In this document: positions 46,052 through 54,282 of the stretch, piece after piece | How positions within the stretch are numbered: the stretch's first letter is position 1 | How the letters are laid out: each line of letters starts with the position of its first letter | DNA from: Trichomonas tenax | Lineage: Eukaryota > Parabasalia > Trichomonadida > Trichomonadidae | Assembly (NCBI GenBank): GCA_023091735.1 | Contig: JALKBU010000017.1 | Location: forward strand, 62,001 to 126,000 | DNA: 64,000 nucleotides | Direction of reading: 5' to 3' | Translations under genes and position numbers: made by a program | Notes under the pieces: generated by a model | The model's database searches: none | What the model was told of the DNA's origin: nothing | The model's input: only the letters and a program-made list of their open reading frames with translations

Positions 46052-46189
46052 TTAAATACCTCTAAATCGGAAAAATTCCTTGTCGTCTACGTGCCAACAC
46101 CGTGGACCTACTCCATAGGGCGATGATGCGTCCTTTCTTCCCAGAAGGGCTTTGATATTCCCATCATTGAAGCCATTTCTTGCTTCCAT
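46052..46189 (-). other. 45-codon ATG frame with protein-like, GC-rich composition
   Basis: The frame begins at ATG 46189, directly after an in-frame TAA, and ends at TAA 46052. It encodes segments such as MEARNGFNDGNIKALLGRK and SPYGVGPRCWHVDDKEFF. The GC content (46080-46190) is far above the flanks, and the residue composition is unlike random AT-rich translation. It is either a very small gene or the start of a decayed one. No match is recognised. Confidence 0.35.
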
Positions 46190-46381
46190 TTATCTTTTTT
46201 CTTCAGATATATGAAGAATAACATCCACCGTTATATCGTACTTAGATTAAAAAGTCTTCTTCACAGGTGAACATCCCAAAAACGATTAATTTTTTTCATT
46301 AAAAAATTTCAAGGAATTTTTTATTATCAAAATTCAATATGCCTGTCAAATCTGCGTAATACTGAATACTTTGTGCATTTT

Positions 46382-47052
46382 TGCGCAAATTTAGGGAATG
46401 CGCAAAAAACGTCGAGAAGAACCTTAAACAAAGTAAAAATTCACTCATTTTTGATGTTTTTCACAAAAATGTTCTGTAAAATCCAATGGTTTATTAGTAA
46501 GATATGAAGGATATTAGTAAACCTTTATAAATACAGCAAAATCTCTGCTGATATATAGGTTTGATCAAAAAAGGTGTCACATTTATTGCGCACCATTCAA
46601 TTTGAGAGTGTAAACTATTCAATTTTCTATGATTGCGCAAAACTGCGCAAAGCGATTTCAACGATACCAATTTTTTCACATTTAATTTAATATCATACTT
46701 AAACACATAGTAAGATGACGTTTTAAATACGGCCAAAGGTAATATGATATAACCAACTTTTAAAAATTGTAAGTTTTTAAAGTAAAAATAAAGTTTTAAT
46801 AAATTTCGATAATTTTCGACCGTAAAAAGAAAGAATTATGCGTCTCATGACTCTAATCACCTAATAGATCCAATGTAAGAGAGTAAAGAATGGATTTAGT
46901 CGCATTTGAAAGAAAATATTACTGATGATATTGAAATGATGGTGAAATGGTGCAGGATGATTGCAGTGAGAACACTTTAACACTCTGCTCCTTTTTAGCC
47001 TGTTAACATGCCATTCGATAAAGCTCAGAGTTTTGTGCATCAATATTGCGCA
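46382..47052. repeat. cluster of six TGCGCA palindromes
   Basis: TGCGCA begins at 46382, 46399, 46587, 46634, 46644 and 47047. Most copies are extended to TTGCGCAA or TGCGCAAA. In DNA of this base composition such a hexamer should occur well under once per kilobase. Spacing is irregular, with pairs 10 and 17 bases apart. It could be a binding-site array, or it could reflect a degenerate duplicated coding relic, since some copies fall in open frames. Confidence 0.5.
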
Positions 47053-47380
47053 TTTTGTCACTTTTTGCAAGGATTTGATAGCTTTAAAATTCAATGTAGA
47101 ATGATTTTTAAATTTTCTTTTTATGACTATTTTTCAGTTCTGAAAATCTGACAATCTGACACTTTACAACCTGACTCGTTGACACACAAAAAAACAGTCC
47201 CAGCTTTTTTATACGATTTCCAACCGTAATACAAAATAAAAACGAGCAAGCGGCTTTGGGGTGTGACATTTTATTTTGATGACATAAATAGATTTTACAT
47301 GATATTTATATATCAAAAAAACATAATATAAAGAATTTTTTATATTCTGATATGTAAGTTGTCAAAAATTTTCTCGAAAA

Positions 47381-47515
47381 ATGCTAATCAATTTCGGAGT
47401 CAAAGTATATGTTCAGGACGGTGAGCCTCGTTGGCTGCTTAAACACCCTTACAGTGGCATCATTTTATATGGAGAAATTAACTCAAATAAAACTACATTT
47501 TCAAAAATAACTTGA
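47381..47515 (+). other. 44-codon ATG frame with protein-like composition
   Basis: ATG 47381 opens a frame reading MLINFGVKVYVQDGEPRWLL, then KHPYSGIILYGEIN, and ends at TGA 47513. The region is more GC-rich than its flanks. About 20-30 bases upstream lie ATATGTAAGTTGTCAAAA words like those seen before real genes here. It could be a micro-gene, a truncated 5' end, or an unrecognised first exon. No GTATGT/ACTAAC intron signals were found after it. Confidence 0.3.
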
Positions 47516-47577
47516 AATTCGATCAGCTTATTGTTAATTTCCTGCTTAATTTTGATTTATATGCGATTTATAAATAA

Positions 47578-47638
47578 TTGACATGTAAATTATAATATTT
47601 TGACAAAATAATTTACATTGTCAAATATATTTATTAAA
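47578..47638 (+). promoter_or_regulatory. promoter region of the fucosyltransferase-like gene
   Basis: An exact TTGACATGTAAA at 47578-47589 lies 49 bases before the ATG. It is followed by TTGACA and TTTACATTGTCAAAT-like words close to the start. The spacing matches that of the pseudokinase gene (43 bases). Confidence 0.5.
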
Positions 47639-48853
47639 ATGGTGAATGAAAAAATCCTTATTAGAAGTGTAATTCTCGCTGTCTTGATAGGATTTGCTGG
47701 TTATCAGATAGCGCTAGCTTCAAGCAATCCAATAACACCTAATAAATCATATCCTCCTGATCCAATTGAAGAAGTGAATAACGAATTCCCATTCGACCAG
47801 TATTTGCCTTTAATAAATCAATCAGCAAACGAAGCCGACATTATCGCCGCAGAAAAATACATGCATCTTCCAATATGGTCTTCTGGTTACACAAATTGCG
47901 ATTCCGGATCATCAGAAGTTTCTTGTTTCGAAATCGTGAGAGCACACAAAGCAATACTTAGGTACGAAAAGTTGGCGTTGTCAGGAAAAACAAAAGGCAA
48001 AGTTCATATTAATGCTGCCCCTTATCCTCTCGCTGATAGAATGTCAATGCTATATCACGCATTTGGTTTCGCTATGGCAACAAACAGATCTATTTTTGTT
48101 CAGAAATCTTTATATCCTTTCACACTTCCAAGTTATATCAAAGATTCTGGTGAGAAAATTACAGGAATTGAGCTTCCTTCAGATTACCAGTTTGGATGCA
48201 GTGACATCAGCGACAAATATCCTATAATTTTGATTAATAACATCACATGGCCACAAGTTTTATATACTCATCACAAAGTCGCTCCTGTTTTTCGTGAAAA
48301 CTTTGGCATCCATGCTGCATACTTCCTTGGAAACTACTTGTTTGGTACATCCGAGGAGCCTGATTCCAGCTGCAAGACGAGAACAAAATACATTTTTGAA
48401 GGACATCATTTCCACGATGGCTATGATATGATGCCACCGGATAATGTCAATGCTCACATGATGGCTAGATGCGGTGCTCAAGGTGCAATCTCTGTTGTAA
48501 CAAATGACCCACATGCAAACATGGAAGCTCCATTTACAGATAAATATTTGGTTGATGATGAAGCTGATAATTTCATTTGTGGTTTACGCAAACTCGTTTC
48601 AGCAGAAAAGATCATTCATACATTCGGATCTAGATATGGCTGGTGGGCAGCAGCAATGCAAGGCAGAAAAGGAGGATATTTTAATGTTCTCGATAAAATC
48701 TGCGTCAACGTTGCCAACTCACAGTGTGCTTCATTGTGGCACACTTATTGCCCAGTAGAAAAGAACACAATATTCAGAACAAACAACAGAATGTTCATTT
48801 GTGGTCCTAATGCTAATGATGTCAGAATTTATATAGATTATCTTTTGTGGTAA
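47639..48853 (+). CDS. type II membrane fucosyltransferase-like protein (GT37/GT23-like)
   Basis: A protein of 404 residues from ATG 47639; the longer frame begins at TTG. A short basic N-terminus is followed by one transmembrane anchor (about 7-28), then an acidic stem, the usual topology of Golgi glycosyltransferases. The segment PLADRMSMLYHAFGFAMATNR matches the SGLGDRxxxLxxAFxxALxTxR donor-site block of alpha-fucosyltransferases. YFLGNYLFG and, near the C-terminus, HTFGSRYGWWAAAMQGRKGG parallel the HxxGRYLF and STFGYxAxGLGG motifs of plant FUT1-type enzymes. An even set of cysteines suggests disulphides. Function is inferred: transfer of fucose, or a related sugar, to surface glycoconjugates. 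Confidence 0.55.
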   Translation: MVNEKILIRSVILAVLIGFAGYQIALASSNPITPNKSYPPDPIEEVNNEFPFDQYLPLINQSANEADIIAAEKYMHLPIWSSGYTNCDSGSSEVSCFEIVRAHKAILRYEKLALSGKTKGKVHINAAPYPLADRMSMLYHAFGFAMATNRSIFVQKSLYPFTLPSYIKDSGEKITGIELPSDYQFGCSDISDKYPIILINNITWPQVLYTHHKVAPVFRENFGIHAAYFLGNYLFGTSEEPDSSCKTRTKYIFEGHHFHDGYDMMPPDNVNAHMMARCGAQGAISVVTNDPHANMEAPFTDKYLVDDEADNFICGLRKLVSAEKIIHTFGSRYGWWAAAMQGRKGGYFNVLDKICVNVANSQCASLWHTYCPVEKNTIFRTNNRMFICGPNANDVRIYIDYLLW

Positions 48854-49096
48854 AATATATCTTGTTATTTATTAAAATATTATGATTATTAGCAAGTTTT
48901 CTTATATTATCTTATTTCAAATTTTGTGGATGAAATATAATTTTCAACAAATCCAAATAATATATTGATACATGAAAACGAATTAATGCAGACGTAGATA
49001 TAATCATTTGAATATAACAAAACACTTTAAACTCAGTCAATAAATGATTCAAAAAATTGAAATCATAAAATGTAAATTACAAATGAAACCTAAGCA

Positions 49097-49519
49097 TTAC
49101 CTTGGGTATGGATTGTTTTTCTCACGTTCACGCTCTAAATTGATGATTTCTTCTTTTTCATCACGTAATTTAATGGAATCAATTAAATCTTTAAGGATGT
49201 GCCAGTTTTGTTCGAACCACTTGATCAAAACACGATTATCTCTTGAAGCATCACGATCTAAAGTTAATTTCTTCGAGAAGTGGCAACAAACTTGAGCAAT
49301 ACTCTTAAGTTCGCTATGTGTGACGCCAGATGAGAATTTTTCTTTCAGTATTTTGTAAATTTCCGAGTTCTGATAATCAAAACCGTTTAAACGTAACGCA
49401 ACACGCTTCGCTTCGGCACCTTCACCGCGCTTGACTTTTGGCGGTTCCTTGGGAGCCTCGGGTTGTGGGTTTTGTGGAGCTTGTTCTGCAGGAGCAGTCT
49501 CTGTTGTGCTTTTTTCCAT
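49097..49519 (-). CDS. small two-part protein, unknown family
   Basis: A protein of 140 residues with a proper ATG. Residues 1-38 are disordered and rich in Pro, Glu, Ala and Gln (APAEQAPQNPQPEAPKEPP). Residues 39-140 form a compact, mostly helical and basic domain (GAEAKRVALRLNGFDYQNSE, then HSELKSIAQVCCHFSKKL, then WFEQNWHILKDLIDSIKL) ending in an acidic/basic ER-repeat helix. The codon pattern is that of a real gene, with regular C/T-ending third positions. I recognise no domain. It may bind nucleic acid or the cytoskeleton, but nothing visible decides this. It lies about 230 bases downstream of the membrane protein repeat gene, on the same strand. Confidence 0.7.
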   Translation of the reverse strand: MEKSTTETAPAEQAPQNPQPEAPKEPPKVKRGEGAEAKRVALRLNGFDYQNSEIYKILKEKFSSGVTHSELKSIAQVCCHFSKKLTLDRDASRDNRVLIKWFEQNWHILKDLIDSIKLRDEKEEIINLEREREKNNPYPR

Positions 49520-49749
49520 TTTTGTTTTTTATATTTTATTTAGGGGTTATAAAAAATAAACCGGGAATGATATAACCTTATTTTAACGCTGGAATCTTTT
49601 TTTACAAAAGTTTTTACCTGATATCTGCTTTGAAGAATCACATTTATCAATACATTTTTCATTAGTATCTGTATTTATTTCTTTTAAGTAAGAACTCTAT
49701 TTTGCATATAAACTCGGGATGATTTAGAAAATACAAACAATATTTTTAT

Positions 49750-52700
49750 TCATTCATTATAAGGGTTCTTTGTGTATTTGAATGACGTCAGTCTTGATTC
49801 GTGCATTGCGCGCTTCTGTCTGGAAATAGAGATCGAGTTTTGGATTGATGCTAATTGGACTCTTGCACTTCTGATTGTGCTGATGAAATTTTCATCAACC
49901 ATTGTTCCACCGTATGATGTGTATCCACTTGTGCCGGATACAGCGAACTGGTTGAAAGATAGTCTCATGATTGTTGGAGATTGTGTGTTAGTCCTTCTTA
50001 GTGACTTTGAAGGAGAGTTAGTGAATGTTTTCTGTGGAGATTGAGATAATGGAACTCTTTCTTGTTTTTCTGGTGATGGAGGAATTTCACCAATCTTTTT
50101 AGGTTTTGATAATCTCAAGTTACTCTTTTGTGGTTTCGGTTGAGTTTTTTGGTCAGTCTCATCATGATTGAATGATATGAATGTTGGTTTTGGAATCTCA
50201 TCGGTCTTAGGAATGTCGCTTGTGCTGAGACTTGATGCTTGAACTTCTTCTGCATCAAGCAAATCATTTGCATCAATCGGTCTTGATATCGATAATCTTG
50301 TTCTTGAGGATCTACTGGGAGCAGCTGGTTCTGATGATGAAGAATACTGATCTGATGAAGTTGGTGTTTTCCTGAATGCAAGAGGAATGCAAGGAACTTC
50401 ATCTGGCCTATAATGGCGATGATGGTGGTGATGGTGATGATGATGCTTTAGACTTTTCTCATGGTTTGCCATTTGAGAAATTGTGTTAATCAATTGCAAT
50501 AATGTTTCATTGTTGATTGGTTCATCCTTCTTCAGACGGCTCTTTGCTTGCTTTGGTTGAGGACTCTGGAAAATGAAGTTTTCAGAAGACTCATTCTTGA
50601 TAATTGGCTGAGGTTTTTCGATGCTTTCTTCATCGACGGATTTAGCATTACCTTTGGCGATGATAACTTGGCTCCTGCTTGATGAGCTGGACTTTCTCTT
50701 GCGTTTTGATGTAGAATGACTAGATCTGGACATATCTGAACTTTGTTTCTCAGTAACTGCTATTTCAGTGGATTTGATGGTTGATATGAAATCATCAGGC
50801 AATGAGTTGTTAGACTTTTCTGATTTGATGGAGGTAACTTCACTATTCCCATGATCTGATTTGATTGTTGAAATGAACTCTTCACTTGTGGCTTTCTTTG
50901 AAGTTATTTCTGAAATCAACTCTTCAACATCTTCGGATGTTCCATCATGAGTTGATTTAATAGTTGAAATGAATTCATCTGCACTTGAACTTGAAGTTTT
51001 CTCGGACTTTATCGTTGATATCAATTCTTCAACATCTTCAGAGCTTTCTGGACGATTAGATTTAATTGTTGAGATGAATTCAACACCATCGGATTCACTC
51101 TCTGATTTTGCAGTAGACTTAATCGTAGAAATGAAATCAACACCTTCTGACTCAGACTTTTCAGTGCTTTTAATAGTGGAAATAAAGTCAACTCCTTCTG
51201 ATTCACTTTCAGACTTAGCGACAGACTTGATGGTTGAAATGAAATCGACTCCCTCTGACTCGCTGGCTGACTTCATTGATGATTTAATTGTTGAAATGAA
51301 ATCAACACCTTCTGACTCGCTTGCGGATTTCGCCGATGACTTGATAGTAGAAATAAACTCACCGGTGCTTGAGACATCCTTCTTTTCAGAACTAAGAACT
51401 GAAATAAATTCGCTAGAGCTTATTCTGGATTGTTTTTCTGACTTGATTGTAGAAATGAAGTCATTCGAATCTGAAACAGCAGACTTCTTATCTGACTTTA
51501 TCGAGAGGATAAAATCATCCGAATCATCATCTTCGCTTTCATTCTTTTCTGACTTAATATATGAAATAAATTCACTTGAATTCGTTGATTTCTTCTCTGA
51601 TTTAATTTTTGATATAAAATCATCTGATTCTGTTTTACTGTCTCTCTTTGATTTGATTGTTGAAATGAAGTCATCAGACTCCGATTTGCTTAGCTTTTCT
51701 GATTGGATATAAGAGATAAATTCACTTGATCCTGCTCTACTGCTCTTTTCAGACTTAATTGTAGATATAAAATCATCTGCTCCTGAACTGCTTTGCTTTG
51801 AAGATCTGACGGAAATGAAATCATTTGATGTTTCAGATGCTGTCTTTTCAGATTTGATTGTTGAAATGAAATCATAATCAGAATTCTTCTTCTCAGACTT
51901 TATCGAAATACTGAAATCATCGTCTGAATCTTGTGCTTTCTGTTTACTGGAACTAACAAAGGAAATGAATTCAGAATCTGAATGCTTAGCTGATGATTCT
52001 TCAGTAATGAACTTGCTTGATGAAACTTGGTTCTTCTCCAATTTGATTGTAGAAATGAAGTCTGATGATACATTTTGCTTGATCTTCTTATTGCTTTGTG
52101 ATGAGATGAAACTGACGAAATCAGATTCACTATTGGCCTTCTTTATAATGCTCGACTTAGAGAAGCTGATGAAATCTGAAGATCCTCCTTCTGAAACAAC
52201 ATTAGACTTTTGCTCACTAATGAATTGATCGGATGGTTCATTTAATTTAATGGAATGCTTCGATATGATCTCGGAAATGAAATTATCATCTGTGTTTGAA
52301 GCTTTAAAACTGGCTGATGACTTTGTATTGGAAATGAAGTTATCATTTACTGATTGCTTCTCTGATTTGATCTCCGATAGCATCTCAGAGCTGGAGTTTA
52401 ACTTCTTGTTACTAATATTTGATTGCTGATTGCTGCTTTTATCAAAATCAGATTCGAATGTTTCGTTGTTTTTATCATTGATTGAAATTGTATGATTAAA
52501 ACTGGATTCTTCATTTGTCTTTTGTGTTGATAATATACTACTAAACTCTGAATCATCGACATCTTTCTCTTTGATTGGAGACATTATACTGTTTGCAAAT
52601 GAAGAAAGGATTTCATCTTTGTCATTGTTCATTGATTCAGATATTCCGCTGATAAAATCATTCGATGTCATTGTGTTAGGAACACTCTTTAGGTTGTGAT

Positions 52701-53805
52701 AGGAGAGGAATGATCCCAATACACCGGCTTGGTTCTTTTCTAGGCCTAAGTTGGATTCTTCGTCAGTGCTTTTTCCATCAATAAACCCAGAAATTACTTC
52801 GCTTGGCTTTGGAGAAATGAAGTTTGCCTCATCAACTTCCTGGATATTTTCGAGTGTGTGAGAAACAACAGTTAAGTCCTGTTTTGAAGGAGATCCAAAC
52901 GAAGAAGATATAATAGAATACCCTTCACGCGATGGAGAACTCTCTGGAGATTTTGTTACGTTTTCTTCCTTTGTCACATTTTCATTTTCGTCGTCGTCTT
53001 CAAATGCCTTTTCTGTCTCTTTTGCCAACGACATTGTTGTCGAATTGAATGAGTTTTCACCCTCTGATAGATCAGACTCTGATTCGACAAGATTGCTTGC
53101 TAACATAGGAAGTTCTGGACTATATTCTTCAACTGATGACATTCCGCTTCTATGGTCATCTCCGTGTAAATCTAATTCTACGTGTTCAACAGGGGAGTCT
53201 GAAAACTCGCTTAAAATATCGCTCGTTGTAATATGATCGGCTTTTGTATTTCCTTTTACAATGCTACCTTCAGCAATGCCCATACCATCGGGCAATGTTG
53301 ATGATTCGAGAGATTTCTCATTCTCAATTTTATCATCATCCATGGAAGTCAAAGTATTCATGAAATTGTAGTTTGCAAACTTCTTTACTTCTGTTGGAAC
53401 TTGTTTATTATCTTCAATTACGATTTCTGGTTCGTTATCATCTTCTTCATCATAATATGAAATGTATTCGTATTCATACGATTTGTGATCGAGGTCATCG
53501 AAGTTGTAACGTTTGTCAAGTGAATCACCCGTGCTTATTAAATTATCTTTGCTTTCTGTTTTTGAATTGTCGAGTTTGAACTCTTCAAATGATAGTATTG
53601 AGTTAATATTTGATGCTATTTTTGAGCTTTCGCTTGATTCTTGTGAGCGACCAAGACTGTCGATTTTATTTTTCAATTCTTCTTCATATTGTTGAAGTGT
53701 GTTGAAAATATCGTGATTGAATGTGATCTTAGGGCACTGAAGGAGATGTTCTTCTTCGTTTTCGACTTCAATCGAAGAAGAATCGGTCAATTCGCCGTCA
53801 GACAT
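49750..53805 (-). CDS. Ser/acidic-rich protein with about 33 DFISTIKS repeats
   Basis: A frame of 1,351 residues with a normal ATG, highly disordered and rich in Ser, Glu, Asp, Lys and Asn. A short helical N-terminal segment (HDIFNTLQQYEEELKNKID) lies at about 28-50. Residues about 465-1015 carry an array of short units with consensus [DE][DE]FIS[TYK]IKS[EKT], spaced about 14-25 residues. One isolated copy (ENFISTIRSARVQLASI) lies near the C-terminus at about 1303, followed by a helix. There is a run of nine His at about 1128-1136 and many Ser-Pro sites near the end. No enzyme domain is present. The array looks like a multivalent set of partner-binding or phosphorylation motifs on a scaffold. 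Confidence 0.8.
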   Translation of the reverse strand: MSDGELTDSSSIEVENEEEHLLQCPKITFNHDIFNTLQQYEEELKNKIDSLGRSQESSESSKIASNINSILSFEEFKLDNSKTESKDNLISTGDSLDKRYNFDDLDHKSYEYEYISYYDEEDDNEPEIVIEDNKQVPTEVKKFANYNFMNTLTSMDDDKIENEKSLESSTLPDGMGIAEGSIVKGNTKADHITTSDILSEFSDSPVEHVELDLHGDDHRSGMSSVEEYSPELPMLASNLVESESDLSEGENSFNSTTMSLAKETEKAFEDDDENENVTKEENVTKSPESSPSREGYSIISSSFGSPSKQDLTVVSHTLENIQEVDEANFISPKPSEVISGFIDGKSTDEESNLGLEKNQAGVLGSFLSYHNLKSVPNTMTSNDFISGISESMNNDKDEILSSFANSIMSPIKEKDVDDSEFSSILSTQKTNEESSFNHTISINDKNNETFESDFDKSSNQQSNISNKKLNSSSEMLSEIKSEKQSVNDNFISNTKSSASFKASNTDDNFISEIISKHSIKLNEPSDQFISEQKSNVVSEGGSSDFISFSKSSIIKKANSESDFVSFISSQSNKKIKQNVSSDFISTIKLEKNQVSSSKFITEESSAKHSDSEFISFVSSSKQKAQDSDDDFSISIKSEKKNSDYDFISTIKSEKTASETSNDFISVRSSKQSSSGADDFISTIKSEKSSRAGSSEFISYIQSEKLSKSESDDFISTIKSKRDSKTESDDFISKIKSEKKSTNSSEFISYIKSEKNESEDDDSDDFILSIKSDKKSAVSDSNDFISTIKSEKQSRISSSEFISVLSSEKKDVSSTGEFISTIKSSAKSASESEGVDFISTIKSSMKSASESEGVDFISTIKSVAKSESESEGVDFISTIKSTEKSESEGVDFISTIKSTAKSESESDGVEFISTIKSNRPESSEDVEELISTIKSEKTSSSSADEFISTIKSTHDGTSEDVEELISEITSKKATSEEFISTIKSDHGNSEVTSIKSEKSNNSLPDDFISTIKSTEIAVTEKQSSDMSRSSHSTSKRKRKSSSSSRSQVIIAKGNAKSVDEESIEKPQPIIKNESSENFIFQSPQPKQAKSRLKKDEPINNETLLQLINTISQMANHEKSLKHHHHHHHHHRHYRPDEVPCIPLAFRKTPTSSDQYSSSSEPAAPSRSSRTRLSISRPIDANDLLDAEEVQASSLSTSDIPKTDEIPKPTFISFNHDETDQKTQPKPQKSNLRLSKPKKIGEIPPSPEKQERVPLSQSPQKTFTNSPSKSLRRTNTQSPTIMRLSFNQFAVSGTSGYTSYGGTMVDENFISTIRSARVQLASIQNSISISRQKRAMHESRLTSFKYTKNPYNE
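50760..52400 (-). repeat. array of DFISTIKS-type motif repeats
   Basis: About 32 degenerate units lie in this stretch. Well-conserved neighbours such as VDFISTIKSSMKSASESEG are nearly identical at the protein level. The units at about 51060-51360 are also similar as DNA (repeated GTTGAAATGAAATCAACACC-like words), which shows recent duplication. Outer units are more diverged (DNFISNTKSS, SKFITEESSA). The repeats create a long stop-free antisense frame (50969-51712) that is an artefact. Confidence 0.85.
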
Positions 53806-54282
53806 TGTTTTTCCAAACGTACATCAACTAAGAAAATTTATAAAATTTCTCAAAAACTGTATTTTCTCAGTACAGAAACAAGTTTTGCTGATTATAACTA
53901 ATGGTTTGGAATATGCTTTAGACAGGCAACAAGTTTCTTACAGAAATTTGTATAAATGTTTGATATTGAAGAATTTATATTCTACAAATCTGCGAATTTA
54001 ACATAAATACTACATTTGCTAATATAAAATTTTTAACATTAAGAAAAATAACATGGAAAATTAGAATCAAGAGTGATGGTGCATAAGAGAAATAGCAAAT
54101 TCATTTCAGAAAATCTTTTCTGAAAGATTAGCGATGACACTTAGTGCATGGTTCATAAGAGAAGAGGGGTTTCTATGTCAATGGATTGATACAGTGTGAT
54201 TCTGTAAGAAAAAGCAAAAATATAAAATGAGGAATGATAAGAACGGATATTATATCAAATCAATATATCAATATTTCGGCCT
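53806..54282. other. gene-free spacer
   Basis: AT-rich DNA between two minus-strand genes, serving as the leader of the repeat-protein gene and the trailer of the membrane protein gene. I see no TTGACATGTAAA element, RNA gene or relic. Confidence 0.4.

Larger units (their letters stand above)
45584..47380. other. 1.8-kb gene-poor spacer with hairpin, TGCGCA cluster and relics
   Basis: No full gene is supported. The notable contents are listed separately: the 45869-45921 hairpin, the 45-codon frame at 46052-46189 and the TGCGCA cluster. Minus-strand frames at 46494-46736 (80 codons) and 46861-47094 (77 codons) start at TTG and have partly protein-like composition (SLHSQIEWCAINVTPFLI; FIEWHVNRLKRSRVLKCSHC). 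They may be decayed coding DNA but are not called. Several TGTCA and TGACA words occur at 45741-45850 and 47130-47360. Confidence 0.4.

Noticed and set aside
50969..51712. 247-codon plus-strand open frame opposite the DFISTIKS array
   Set aside because: It is the antisense of the repeat units; its repeated VEMKSTPSDS pattern simply mirrors them.
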